DNA of 64,000 bases. Origin: Aquisphaera insulae (GTDB taxonomy: Bacteria; Planctomycetota; Planctomycetia; Isosphaerales; Isosphaeraceae). The notes under the pieces were generated by a model that was not told where the DNA came from, searched no databases, and saw only the letters and a list, made by a program, of their open reading frames with translations. A program made the translations under genes and the position numbers. Positions 45,934 to 55,241 of the stretch are shown here, piece after piece (the stretch's first letter is position 1; each line of letters begins with the position of its first letter). The DNA is taken from NCBI RefSeq assembly GCF_011064615.1, contig NZ_JAALJH010000014.1, forward strand, positions 1 through 64,000, in the 5' to 3' direction.

Positions 45934-46895
45934 GTTTCGGAGACCCTAAGATGATCGAATCCCGACGGCTTGATGGGAACGACGGTCCCGTCGGGATTCC
46001 GCGCTCGCAGGCCGGGCTCCGCGGTGACCTCGCCCACGACGTGCAGGGCGGGGATTCCCGGCCGCCCGATTTGCCGCATGGCCTCCTCGCGGTCGACCAC
46101 CAGGCAGAGCTCGAAGTCCTCGCCGTCGCTCAGGGCGTGGAGGATCGCGCTCGTGCCGTCGCTAGCGGCGAGGTCGCGGGCATCCTCGTGGATCGGTATC
46201 CGATCGAGATCGAGGACGGCGCCGAGGCCGCCGCTCTCCTCCAGGATGTGGCCCAGGTCGGAAGAGAGGCCGTCCGAAAGATCGATCATCGCGCGGATGT
46301 TGAAATTAGCGTGCAGCTCCAGGGCCTCCCGGACCCTGGGCTCGGGCCGCAGGTGGCGGCCGCGGTAGAGGCTGCCGCCGAGCGGCCCGGTGACCGCGAC
46401 GAGATCGCCCGGGCGGGCTCCCGACCTGCGGACGGCCCCCCGCGCGGTCGTCTCCCCGAGCAAGGCCACGTTGATGACGAGGGGCCCGTCCCAGGCGTTG
46501 GTGTCGCCCCCGATCAGCTCCACGTCGAACCGGTCCGCCATCCGGCGAAGGCCGGCGTGGAGGCGCTGGGCCAGCGCTACGGCGCCGGCCCTGGGCAGGG
46601 CCACGGAGACGACCGCGGCCCGGGGGATCCCCGCCATGGCCGCGATGTCGGAGACGTTCACCCCCATGGCCTTGTAGCCGACGGCCTCCGGGTCGTCGGC
46701 CTCGAGGCGGAAATGGCGGCCGTCCATGAGCATGTCGGTCGTGACCAGGAGCTGGGCCCCGGGCGTCGGCTCGAGGATCGCGCAGTCGTCGCCGATGCCG
46801 AGGATCGCGCCGCGAGCCCCGCGCAAGGGCTGCCGGTGATCGCGGATCCAGCGGATCAGTTCGAACTCGCCGGCGGGCGTTGGGTCGGGCGGCAT
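45930..46895 (-). CDS. thiL: thiamine-monophosphate kinase
   Basis: Phosphorylates thiamine monophosphate to the active pyrophosphate. The Mg/ATP site starts GIGDDCAIL; TTDMLMDGRHF, GVNVSDIAAMAG, LIGGDTNAW and MIDLSDGLSSDLGHI are all ThiL landmarks. The length is 321 residues, normal. The start MPPDPTPAGEFELIRWIRDH fits the family opening. It is coupled to tsaE by a four-base overlap and follows the glycerate kinase gene 36 bases later, so the three are probably one operon. Confidence 0.96.
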   Translation of the reverse strand: MPPDPTPAGEFELIRWIRDHRQPLRGARGAILGIGDDCAILEPTPGAQLLVTTDMLMDGRHFRLEADDPEAVGYKAMGVNVSDIAAMAGIPRAAVVSVALPRAGAVALAQRLHAGLRRMADRFDVELIGGDTNAWDGPLVINVALLGETTARGAVRRSGARPGDLVAVTGPLGGSLYRGRHLRPEPRVREALELHANFNIRAMIDLSDGLSSDLGHILEESGGLGAVLDLDRIPIHEDARDLAASDGTSAILHALSDGEDFELCLVVDREEAMRQIGRPGIPALHVVGEVTAEPGLRARNPDGTVVPIKPSGFDHLRVSET

Positions 46896-46931
46896 GGAGG
46901 GGGTTCTCTCGGAAGCGATCCTCGGTGTCCT

Positions 46932-48074
46932 CTACGGTCGGTCCCGCCCCGCCCTGAAGATGCGGATGGCCTGCTCCGTCGCCCGTTCGAGGAGCTCCCC
47001 GCCGCGGCGGACGGCCTCGTCGAGCGAGATCGGGCCCGGGCAGATGCTGAGATAGGCGGAGATCCCCTCGTCGAGGACGGCCTCGGCCCCCTCGCCGATG
47101 GTCCCCGCCAGGGCGATCGCGGGGATGCCCATCTCGCGGGCCAGGCTCGAGACCCCCACCGCGGTCTTGCCGAAGGCGCTCTGAGCGTCCAGGGCCCCCT
47201 CGCCCGTGAGGCAGAGGTCCGCGCCCTGGAGCCGGTCGCGGAGCCGGACGGCCTCGATCACGAGGTCCACCCCGCGCTGCAGCCGGCCGCCGGCGAAGGC
47301 GACGAGGCCGCCGCCGAGTCCCCCCGCGGCCCCCGCGCCCGGGATCTCGCGGATGTCCACGTTCAGGTCGCGGGCGACGACGTCGGCGAGACGCGAGAGG
47401 TTGCGATCGAGCCGCTCCACCATCTCCGGCGTCGCCCCCTTCTGGGGGCCGTAGACGGCGGAGGCGCCGCGCGGGCCGCAAAGGGGGTTCGTCACGTCGC
47501 AGGCCACGAGGATCTCCACGCCGTCGGCGATCGGAGACGCATCAGGAGCCTCGATGCGGTCGAGTCGGCCGAGGTCGCCGCCGCCGGGCGCGAGTTCCTC
47601 GCCATCGGAATCCAGGAGGCGGAAGCCCAACGCCTGGCCGAGGCCGGCCCCCCCGTCGTTCGTCGCGCTGCCGCCGATCCCCAGGATGATGCGAGTCGCC
47701 CCCTGGCTGATGGCGTGCCGGATCAGCTCGCCCGTGCCGCGGGTGGACGACCTCGTCGGATCGCGGCGAGCCATCGGGACGAGGGACAGCCCGGACGCCG
47801 CGGCCATCTCGAGCACGGCGGTGCGTCCGTGGCCGAGGATTCCATAGACAGCCCTGACCGGCTCGCCGAGCGGGCCGGCGACGGTGGCCTGGCGAGTCCG
47901 GCCGGCGGTCGCCGCGACCAGGGCCGTGACGGTCCCCTCGCCGCCGTCGGCCATCGGCACTCGATCGATCGTCGCGTCCGGATTGACGGCGGCGACGCCC
48001 CGCGCCATGGCCTCCGCCGCCTCGGGCGCGGAGAGGCTCCCCTTGAACTTGTCGGGCGCGATGACGAGCCGCAT
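46932..48074 (-). CDS. glycerate kinase (type II, GarK/GlxK family)
   Basis: Converts D-glycerate to 2-phosphoglycerate (or 3-phosphoglycerate) with ATP. The opening MRLVIAPDKFKGSLSAPEAA, VPMADGGEGTVTAL, GTGELIRHAI, LGIGGSATNDGGAGLGQALG and CDVTNPLCGPRGA are characteristic. The C-terminal LTGEGALDAQSAFGKTAVGV is also conserved. The 380-residue length is normal. It is first in a probable operon with thiL and tsaE. The csrA gene lies 95 bases upstream on the same strand. Confidence 0.95.
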   Translation of the reverse strand: MRLVIAPDKFKGSLSAPEAAEAMARGVAAVNPDATIDRVPMADGGEGTVTALVAATAGRTRQATVAGPLGEPVRAVYGILGHGRTAVLEMAAASGLSLVPMARRDPTRSSTRGTGELIRHAISQGATRIILGIGGSATNDGGAGLGQALGFRLLDSDGEELAPGGGDLGRLDRIEAPDASPIADGVEILVACDVTNPLCGPRGASAVYGPQKGATPEMVERLDRNLSRLADVVARDLNVDIREIPGAGAAGGLGGGLVAFAGGRLQRGVDLVIEAVRLRDRLQGADLCLTGEGALDAQSAFGKTAVGVSSLAREMGIPAIALAGTIGEGAEAVLDEGISAYLSICPGPISLDEAVRRGGELLERATEQAIRIFRAGRDRP

Positions 48075-48169
48075 CGGACGGACCTCGGCCTGGCTGGGGC
48101 GTGGGAAGGCGTGGAGGAGGATCGAGCCACACCGTTGCCAGCATACCGAAGGGTCGGAAGGGTGCTCAA

Positions 48170-48379
48170 TCAGGCAAGGGAGTCGGAGGGCGTTTCCTCG
48201 GCGGAGCCGGCGGCGAAGGACTCGGGGACCTCGAAGGCGATCTCCAGCCGCTTCACGGGGACTTCATCCGGGGCCTCGATGCCGATGCGCACGTTGTTGC
48301 CGTCGATCTTGACGACCGTGATCCGGACTTCCTCACCGAGGTTCAGGGCCTGCCCCAGCTTCCTGCTGAGTACGAGCAT
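48170..48379 (-). CDS. csrA: carbon storage regulator
   Basis: A 69-residue RNA-binding post-transcriptional regulator that binds GGA loops near start codons and as a dimer blocks translation or changes mRNA stability. MLVLSRKLGQALNLGEEVRI and VRIGIEAPDEVPVKRLEI match CsrA closely, including the Arg-rich strand residues needed for RNA contact. The last dozen residues form an acidic Ser-rich tail. It is divergent from the YfhO-like gene. No adjacent flagellar genes or sRNA were found. A secure call. Confidence 0.96.
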   Translation of the reverse strand: MLVLSRKLGQALNLGEEVRITVVKIDGNNVRIGIEAPDEVPVKRLEIAFEVPESFAAGSAEETPSDSLA

Positions 48380-48745
48380 GACTCACTCCCTAGTCGAGGC
48401 CAGGTCGAGGCGTGATGGAACTTGCGACCGACGATCGCATCGAACGACTGAAGGGTCAGCTCCTGAAGCAGATTTCATGCCGAGTCCGGGCGGGGAATAC
48501 GGCTCCCAATGCCACGGGAACCAGCAACTCCGGACTCGAGGGTGAATCCTCGAAATCGGCGCGATCGGGCGAAACGACCGGCGCGATGCGATCGAGTCGA
48601 CGAATCGTGTAAGATCTGTCGGAAGAATTGTAAAGTTTGCTCCCGCTTCGACCGAACCGCCCGCGATGACGAGGGGAGCGGTTCGGGACGATCCTTGCCT
48701 CCGTGGAAGTCGCCGACCTTGACCGACTCCGAGATTCCTTCCGGA
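48380..48745. other. divergent csrA / YfhO intergenic region
   Basis: About 366 bases between csrA and the chosen membrane-protein start. The stretch 48600-48650 is locally AT-richer (GTAAGATCTGTCGGAAGAAT) and is a likely promoter area. The downstream reading frame stays open through part of it, so the true start of the membrane protein could be earlier (TTG 48719). No other gene was seen. Confidence 0.35.
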
Positions 48746-51265
48746 ATGGGCCGCCCGCCGATCTCCCCACGCTGGCGATGGGTCGTCCTGTTGACCGCGG
48801 CGTTGCTGGCCTGGCTCTGGCCGATCGGCATCGGCGGCAAGATGCCGGTCGGCGGGGACGTGACGCGGTTCTTCATGGGGCTGATGGACGTCCTCTCCCG
48901 ATCGCTGAGGGCGGGGCGGCTGCCGATCTGGAATGACCTCTGGGGCGATGGCTTTCCCGGCGTCGGCGAGAGCCAGATGGGCGTGTTCTATCCGCCCCAC
49001 CTGATCCTCTACGGACTGCTGACGACCGAGGGTGCGTACGTCACGAGCCTGGTCCTGCACACGATCTGGGGCGGCCTTGGCGCCTGGTGGGCGGCGAGGA
49101 AGTTCGGCGTATCGGCCTCCGGCGCGGTGCTGGCCGCGATCGCGTTCTCCGCCTCGGGTTTCTTCGTGATCCACATGACCCACCAGTGGGGCTACACCGT
49201 CGGGTCCTGGATGCCCTGGGCCTGGGGAATCGCCTGGGTTGTCCTCGATCCGTCGGAGCGGAGACCTGGACGATTGGCGTTGTTGCTGGCCGCGGTGCTG
49301 GCGCTCCAGACGCTGCCGGGACACTTCCAGCTCGCCTTCATCACGCAGGTCGGCGTCGCGATCCTGGCGGTTTGCGGGGCGGTGGAATGGAGGGGGCAGG
49401 GGCTGCGGCGGGGGTTCTTGCTCATGCTCGCCCTGGCCTTGGCCGTGCCCCTGGCGGCGGTCCAGCTCTGGCCCACGGCGAGGCTGGCGAGCCTGGCGGC
49501 CACCCAGCGCAACTTCGACTACCTCTCGGCGTTCGCCGCGACGCCTTTTCATCTCGTGAACTTCGTCGCGCCGGGGCTGTTCCACCATTCGGCCTTCTGG
49601 AGGCCGCTGGTCTGGGATCCGCTGCATACGTCCCCGGAGGAGATGCTCGCGTACGTCGGGCTGGTTCCGGCTTTCCTGGCGGTGCTTGCGGTCGTCCGCG
49701 AGGCGAGGCGGGATGCGGCCGTCCGGGCGCTCGCGGTGCTGGCCGCGGTCACGCTGATCCTGAGTATGGGAGCTTGCGTGCCGGGATTTCGGCTGCTGAT
49801 CGAGGTGCCCGGGTTCTCCTTCTTCCGAGCCCCCGCGCGCTGGACGCTGGCGACGTCCCTGGCGATGGCGATCCTGGCCGGCATGGGGCTGGACCGTTGC
49901 CGCGAGTGGGCCCACCTGCCGCGAGCGCTCGCGGTCCTCGCGGCGATCAGCGTGCTCTGGATCGTCGCGGTCCTCGGGCTGATCGAGCTCGCCCTGCTCG
50001 CCGGCCGCGCCGGGAAGGACACCTGGCTCTCGTCCTCATTCGAGCGAGCCTTCCGGGCCCGTCCATGGACCGACGACCCGGATTTCCAGACGGTGATCGG
50101 CCTCGCCCGATGGGTGGGCGGCGATCGGCCGAGCCCGGGGCAGGGGGGATCCGGGCTCGTGCCGAGGTGCTTCGAGGAGGCTCGTGGTGACATCTACGTC
50201 CGCGAGCTCGCGGGGCCGACGGTCTTGCTCCTTGCCATCCTGCTGGTCGCCCGCCTCGGCGCGACACCGCCACTCCGCGACCGCCGCGGCTTCCTTCCCG
50301 TCGCGCTCGGATTCCTCGCCTTCGCGGACCTGATGATCCTGGGGATCAGCATGAAGGTGCCGGTCGGTCCGCTCCGACCGGCGGCCGAGCTGAGCCCCGT
50401 CATGAAGGAGCTTGGTGCAATGCCAAGGGGCTCGCGGATCGTCGACACGGCGGGCAATTTCTCGATGCGAGCGGGTCTCTCTCCTGTCACGGCCTATCGG
50501 ACGCTCGACATCCCCACGCTGCCGGCCCTTGCGCAGCTCGCGAGCGGCCCGCTCCAGGCTGGACCCCTCGGCGACGCCGTGAGGCGGGCCGGCCGAGCGG
50601 AGGGGGTCGACGTCCGACTGATCTCACCGATGGAAATGGAGACGGAGCGTCGAACGTCCCAGGCGGCCGGTACGGCTGGAAATCCCAGGATACGCCCGAT
50701 CGCGGATCCGGCGCTCGCCGCCTGGCTCTACGGGCCGCCCCCGCCGGGATCTCGCGGCGATGCCGCCGTGAGCTTCGGCATCCTGCCGGCGGCGGGCGAG
50801 TCCGCGAGGGCCTGGTTCCTCCCCTTGACCGCGGCCCCCAGCCCGGCGATCCTGGACCACTGGTCGGGGGAGCTCGGGCCGCTCCTCGGTCTCCTCGATC
50901 GAGCCCAACCCCTGCGGCGGCGATCCCCGGCGCCGGAACGGTCGGAGGTCGAGGTCGAGGTGAAGGAGGACGGATGGATCGTCCTCTCGGTCCTGGCCGA
51001 TCCGCAGTGGAAGGCGACCTGGGTCGACGGTTCCGGGAGGAGGCGGCCGGCGGAGATCCTGCCGACGTTTCGATGGCTCCCTGCCGTCGGCGGCTGGCAG
51101 AGGGTCCGAGCCCCCGAACCCGGCCGCTGGACGCTTCATCTAGAATACGAGTCGAGGGACGTCTGGATCGGTGCCGCGGTCTCGGCCGTCGCCTGGCTGG
51201 CATGGGGAGCACTGTGGCTCCGCGACGCGGCCCGCACGCGGCGCGAGACGAGGAGGAGCGAGTGA
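48746..51265 (+). CDS. YfhO-like multi-pass membrane protein
   Basis: An 839-residue inner-membrane protein of the YfhO/GT-C-like type. Many hydrophobic segments are visible ([80 protein letters not shown]; and others), followed by a soluble C-terminus of about 250 residues. Early charged phrases ([31 protein letters not shown]) resemble the first outer loop of YfhO and other lipid-linked glycosyltransferases, where acidic residues are catalytic. A glycosyltransferase role is likely but unproved. ATG 48746 is assumed. Its TGA overlaps the argC GTG by four bases. Confidence 0.82.
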   Translation: MGRPPISPRWRWVVLLTAALLAWLWPIGIGGKMPVGGDVTRFFMGLMDVLSRSLRAGRLPIWNDLWGDGFPGVGESQMGVFYPPHLILYGLLTTEGAYVTSLVLHTIWGGLGAWWAARKFGVSASGAVLAAIAFSASGFFVIHMTHQWGYTVGSWMPWAWGIAWVVLDPSERRPGRLALLLAAVLALQTLPGHFQLAFITQVGVAILAVCGAVEWRGQGLRRGFLLMLALALAVPLAAVQLWPTARLASLAATQRNFDYLSAFAATPFHLVNFVAPGLFHHSAFWRPLVWDPLHTSPEEMLAYVGLVPAFLAVLAVVREARRDAAVRALAVLAAVTLILSMGACVPGFRLLIEVPGFSFFRAPARWTLATSLAMAILAGMGLDRCREWAHLPRALAVLAAISVLWIVAVLGLIELALLAGRAGKDTWLSSSFERAFRARPWTDDPDFQTVIGLARWVGGDRPSPGQGGSGLVPRCFEEARGDIYVRELAGPTVLLLAILLVARLGATPPLRDRRGFLPVALGFLAFADLMILGISMKVPVGPLRPAAELSPVMKELGAMPRGSRIVDTAGNFSMRAGLSPVTAYRTLDIPTLPALAQLASGPLQAGPLGDAVRRAGRAEGVDVRLISPMEMETERRTSQAAGTAGNPRIRPIADPALAAWLYGPPPPGSRGDAAVSFGILPAAGESARAWFLPLTAAPSPAILDHWSGELGPLLGLLDRAQPLRRRSPAPERSEVEVEVKEDGWIVLSVLADPQWKATWVDGSGRRRPAEILPTFRWLPAVGGWQRVRAPEPGRWTLHLEYESRDVWIGAAVSAVAWLAWGALWLRDAARTRRETRRSE

Positions 51266-52290
51266 GCAGTCGAATCGGCGTGGCCATCGTCGGGGCCTCC
51301 GGATATGCGGCCCGCGAGCTGATCCGGATCCTCCTGAATCACCCGGACGTGGCGATCACCGCGGCGACCTCGCGGCAGGACGAGGCGCCTCGGCTGGACG
51401 CGCTCCACCCCAGCCTGACGCGGCGGATCGACCTTGCCTGCGAGCCGTTCGACGCGGCCAGGATCGCGGACAAGGCCGAGTTCGCGTTCCTGGCGCTCCC
51501 CCACACCGCGAGCATGGCGGCCGTCCCGGGCCTGCGCCAGCGAGGGGTCAAGGTGATCGACCTGAGCGCGGATTACCGGCTCACCGATCCCCAGGTGTAC
51601 GCCGACTGGTACGGTCACGAACACGTCGATGCCCGGGGGCTGGACGAGGCGGTCTACGGCCTGCCCGAGCTCTTCCGCAGGCGGATCCCGGGCGCCTCTC
51701 TGATCGCCAACCCGGGCTGCTACTCGTCGACCAGCATCCTCGGGCTGGCCCCCCTGATCGCCGGGGACCTGATCGAGCGCTCCGGCATCATCATCGACGC
51801 CAAGAGCGGGGTCAGCGGAGGGGGCCGGGCCCCGAAGCCGAACTTCCACTTCCCGGAATGTAACGAGAACTTCTCCGCCTACGGCGTCGGCCGGCATCGG
51901 CACACGCCCGAGATCGACCAGGTGCTGACGACGGTGGCGGCCGGCAAGGGGGATCCCGTCGAGGTCATCTTCACGCCCCACCTGGTCCCCATGGATCGAG
52001 GGATCCTCGCCACGATCTACGCCCAGCCGCGGAAGCCGGTCGCCGAGCACGACCTGCTGGACCTCTATCGCGCGTTCTACGCCGAGAGCCCGTTCGTCCG
52101 GGTCGTCACCCACCTGCCGGCGACCAAGGACTCCTCTTTCACCAACTTCTGCGACATCACCGTACGCGTGGTCCGGGGTCGGATCCTTGCCCTCGCCTGC
52201 CTGGACAACCTGATCAAGGGGGCCGCGGGGGTCGCGGTGCAGAACCTGAACCTGATCCTCGGATGCCCGGAAACGACCGCACTCCACTGA
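51262..52290 (+). CDS. argC: N-acetyl-gamma-glutamyl-phosphate reductase
   Basis: NADPH-dependent reductase of step three in arginine synthesis. The GTG at 51262 is preceded by AGGAGGAG (51251-51258) and overlaps the previous stop. Rossmann loop [19 protein letters not shown]; substrate region [10 protein letters not shown]; catalytic cysteine in [27 protein letters not shown]; and the family histidine in HRHTPEIDQ. The length is 342 residues, as expected. The coupling to a membrane protein rather than other arg genes is unusual but the identity is secure. Confidence 0.97.
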   Translation: MSSRIGVAIVGASGYAARELIRILLNHPDVAITAATSRQDEAPRLDALHPSLTRRIDLACEPFDAARIADKAEFAFLALPHTASMAAVPGLRQRGVKVIDLSADYRLTDPQVYADWYGHEHVDARGLDEAVYGLPELFRRRIPGASLIANPGCYSSTSILGLAPLIAGDLIERSGIIIDAKSGVSGGGRAPKPNFHFPECNENFSAYGVGRHRHTPEIDQVLTTVAAGKGDPVEVIFTPHLVPMDRGILATIYAQPRKPVAEHDLLDLYRAFYAESPFVRVVTHLPATKDSSFTNFCDITVRVVRGRILALACLDNLIKGAAGVAVQNLNLILGCPETTALH

Positions 52291-52363
52291 TCGCGCAACC
52301 CGGCGGGATGGATCTGTCCGACGTGACCTCGACACGCGACTGCCTCGTAGTCAGGAAGCCAAG

Positions 52364-55183
52364 ATGAGAATCGCCGTCCCCGTCCTCGCGCTCGCGCATG
52401 TGATCGCCCTCGTGGGCTCGCCCGCCGGCGCCGCGGAGACCGAACGCATGGGCCCGAAGCTCCCGCTGGAAGCCTACGAACTGCCCAACGGCCTCAAGGT
52501 CGTCCTCCATCGCGACGCAAGCGTCCCGCGCGTCGTCGTCACGGTCGCCTATCACGTCGGGGCCCGGAACGAGCGGGCGGGGAGGACCGGCTTCGCCCAC
52601 TTCTTCGAGCACATGATGTTCCGGGGGACGAAGAACGTCCCCAACTATGACATCCCGCTCCAGGAGACCGGGGCGCAGTCCAATGCGTTCACGACCGAGG
52701 ACTTCACGGTCTATCACGAGACCGTCTCCTCCGAGTTCCTCGAGCGGGCCCTCTACCTCGAGGCGGAACGGCTGGCCTTCCTCCCCGCCGCCCTCGACCA
52801 GGCGAAGTTCGACACCGAGCGCGAGGTCGTCAAGAACGAGCGCAGGCAGAGCGTGGACAACGTCCCCTATGGCCAGGTCGAGGAGGCCATCCTCAAGAAT
52901 GTGTTCCCCAAGGGGCACCCCTACTCGTGGTCGGTGATCGGGTCGATGAAGGACCTGGACAGGGCCTCGCTCGACGACCTCCGCGCCTTCTTCGCGGAGT
53001 TCTACCATCCCGCCAATGCCACGATCTGCCTGGCCGGGGACTTCGACCCGGAGCAGGCGAAGGCCCTGATCAAGACCTATTTCAGCCCCCTGGCGTCGGG
53101 CCCTCGGCCCGCGGTCGCGAAGCCGAGGCCGGCACCGCCGGCCTCCGCGTCGATCGAGATGGCCGACAAGGTTGAACTGCCGAGGATCTACTGGTCCTGG
53201 CCGACCGTGGATGAGGACCACCCCGATTCCGCCCCGCTCAGTCTCCTTGCCGCCGTCCTGGCCTCGGGCGAGACGTCTCGCCTTTACAAGTCGCTGGTGA
53301 GGGACACGAGGCTGGCCACGGACGTGGATGCGACCGACTCCTCCAAGGAAGTCGGCGGCTATTTCACCCTGGAGGCGACCGCGGCGGAGGGCAAGTCCAT
53401 CGAGGAGATCGAGGCGGTCTTCCGTCGCGAGCTTGCCCGATTGAAAACGGAGGCCCCATCGCCCCGGGAGCTGGAACGCATCAAGGCGGGCGCGGAGACG
53501 GCGACCTATGCCGGGCTGACCACGACCCGCGGGCGGGCCGTCGCGCTGGCGCTGGGCTATGCCGGCAAGGGGGACCCGCAGCGTTATCGCGTGGAGCTCG
53601 CCCGGATCTTTCGAGTCACGCCGGAGGACGTCCGGAGGGTCGCGGAGCGGTATCTCCCCGACGAGAAGGTCCGGATCCTCGTCCGCTCGGTCCGGGAGGG
53701 GGAGGCGAAGACGTCCGTCGAGCCGGCCGGCCCCGATCCCGAGACGCTCGAAGCCCGTGGCGGCACCGCCGCCACGAGTCGCCCGGCGGCGTCCGGGCCC
53801 GACTGGTCGAAGCTCCCGGGGCCGTCGCAGCCGCTCCCGTTTCAGCCGCCGAAGGCCGTCCGGGCCACGCTCAGCAACGGAGTGAAGGTCTACATCGCAC
53901 CGTGGAAGACGCTCCCGCTCGTCCGGCTCTCGCTCGTGGTCCCGGCCGGGAGCGGCGACGACCCGGTCGAGAAATCGGGGGTAGCCAACCTCATGGCGCG
54001 GCTGCTCGACCAGGGGACGGCCCGCCTCACGGCGACCGAGCTGGCCGAGAGCTACGAGCAGCTCGGCGCCTCGCTCCGCGTCGGCGGGGGTGCGGACGAG
54101 ACCTCCGTCAGCGTTTCCGTGCTGGCCCGCAACTTCCAGCCCACGCTCGACCTCGTGGCCGAGATGCTCATGAAGCCGCGATTCGACCCCAAGGACTTCG
54201 ATCGCGAGCGGACGCAGCAGCTCGCCGACCTGCTCCAGGGCCCGACCGAGATCGAGTGGATGGCCCGCCGGGCGATGCCCGCGCTCATGTTCGGCCATGG
54301 CCATCCCTACGGCAAGCCGGCGGGTGGGTTCCCGAAGACGGTGAAGGCGCTGAGCCTGGAGGACGTCCGGTCCTTCCATGCCGGGAACTTCGGCCCGAAG
54401 GACGCCTACCTCGTCATCGCGGGGGACGTGGAGCCGGAGGCCATGGTGAAGAGCCTGGAGCGGTCGCTCGGCGGCTGGCGGGCGGACAACCCCGGGATGA
54501 GGTCGAGGCCGGCGGAGGCCCGCGCGGCCGAGCCCGGCGTCGTCTACCTGGTCGACAAGCCGGACGCCGTGCAGAGCATCATCCGGGTCGGCTGCCACTG
54601 GGGCGATCGACTCGACCCGCGGTATCCGGCCACGCTCGTCGGCAATCACCTGACCGGCGGGGATTTCCTCAGCCGCCTGAACCGGAATCTCCGCGAGGAC
54701 CACGGCTATACCTACGGCGCCGGGTCGGCCTTCGACTTCCGCCGCGGGCGGAGCGTCTGGTCCGCCGTCACGTCGGTCCGCGCCGACGTCACGGCCGCGG
54801 CGCTCGGAGAGGTCGTCAAGGAGCTCGACGCGCTGGTCGGCCCGCGACCGATCGCGGAGGACGAATTCGCGACCGCCCGCTGGTCTGAAGCCCGCAGCTA
54901 CCCCGAGTCGTTCGAGTCCCCGTCCGGGATCGTCTCCGAGCTCGCCGAGATCGCGCGATTCGACCTCCCCGCGGACGAGTTCGAGACCTTCCTCCCCCGC
55001 CTCGAACGCCTCTCACTCGCTCAGGTTCAGAAGGCCATGGCCGACATCCTCGCCCCGACCGGCCGCTTCGTCCTCGTCGTCGGCGACCGCAAGACCGTCG
55101 AGCCCCAGCTCCGCAAGGCCGGGTTCACCAACATCCGCCACGTCACTTACGACGGAGAAGCGGTTACGGATGCACGCAGATGA
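52364..55183 (+). CDS. M16 family zinc metallopeptidase, secreted, two-domain
   Basis: A 939-residue pitrilysin-type protease. A signal peptide (MRIAVPVLALAHVIALVGSP) precedes the first M16 domain. The inverted zinc motif HFFEH lies at residues 79-83, with the third ligand glutamate downstream in the region FDTEREVVKNERRQ. A second, inactive M16 domain starts near residue 500 (VRATLSNGVKVYIAPWKTLP) and ends with the substrate-binding R/Y region (REDHGYTYGAGSAFDFRRG). It probably degrades peptides in the periplasm as a clamshell enzyme. It is co-directional with argC (73-base gap). A second M16 gene begins past the right edge. Confidence 0.94.
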   Translation: MRIAVPVLALAHVIALVGSPAGAAETERMGPKLPLEAYELPNGLKVVLHRDASVPRVVVTVAYHVGARNERAGRTGFAHFFEHMMFRGTKNVPNYDIPLQETGAQSNAFTTEDFTVYHETVSSEFLERALYLEAERLAFLPAALDQAKFDTEREVVKNERRQSVDNVPYGQVEEAILKNVFPKGHPYSWSVIGSMKDLDRASLDDLRAFFAEFYHPANATICLAGDFDPEQAKALIKTYFSPLASGPRPAVAKPRPAPPASASIEMADKVELPRIYWSWPTVDEDHPDSAPLSLLAAVLASGETSRLYKSLVRDTRLATDVDATDSSKEVGGYFTLEATAAEGKSIEEIEAVFRRELARLKTEAPSPRELERIKAGAETATYAGLTTTRGRAVALALGYAGKGDPQRYRVELARIFRVTPEDVRRVAERYLPDEKVRILVRSVREGEAKTSVEPAGPDPETLEARGGTAATSRPAASGPDWSKLPGPSQPLPFQPPKAVRATLSNGVKVYIAPWKTLPLVRLSLVVPAGSGDDPVEKSGVANLMARLLDQGTARLTATELAESYEQLGASLRVGGGADETSVSVSVLARNFQPTLDLVAEMLMKPRFDPKDFDRERTQQLADLLQGPTEIEWMARRAMPALMFGHGHPYGKPAGGFPKTVKALSLEDVRSFHAGNFGPKDAYLVIAGDVEPEAMVKSLERSLGGWRADNPGMRSRPAEARAAEPGVVYLVDKPDAVQSIIRVGCHWGDRLDPRYPATLVGNHLTGGDFLSRLNRNLREDHGYTYGAGSAFDFRRGRSVWSAVTSVRADVTAAALGEVVKELDALVGPRPIAEDEFATARWSEARSYPESFESPSGIVSELAEIARFDLPADEFETFLPRLERLSLAQVQKAMADILAPTGRFVLVVGDRKTVEPQLRKAGFTNIRHVTYDGEAVTDARR

Positions 55184-55241
55184 TCGCCGGCGGCCCGCCC
55201 GCGACTTAGTTGCGGGCGGGCCTTCGCGACGAGTCTGGGGC

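Noticed and set aside
45951..48545. Plus-strand frame of about 860 codons
   Set aside because: It is antisense to thiL, glycerate kinase and csrA, all clearly real.
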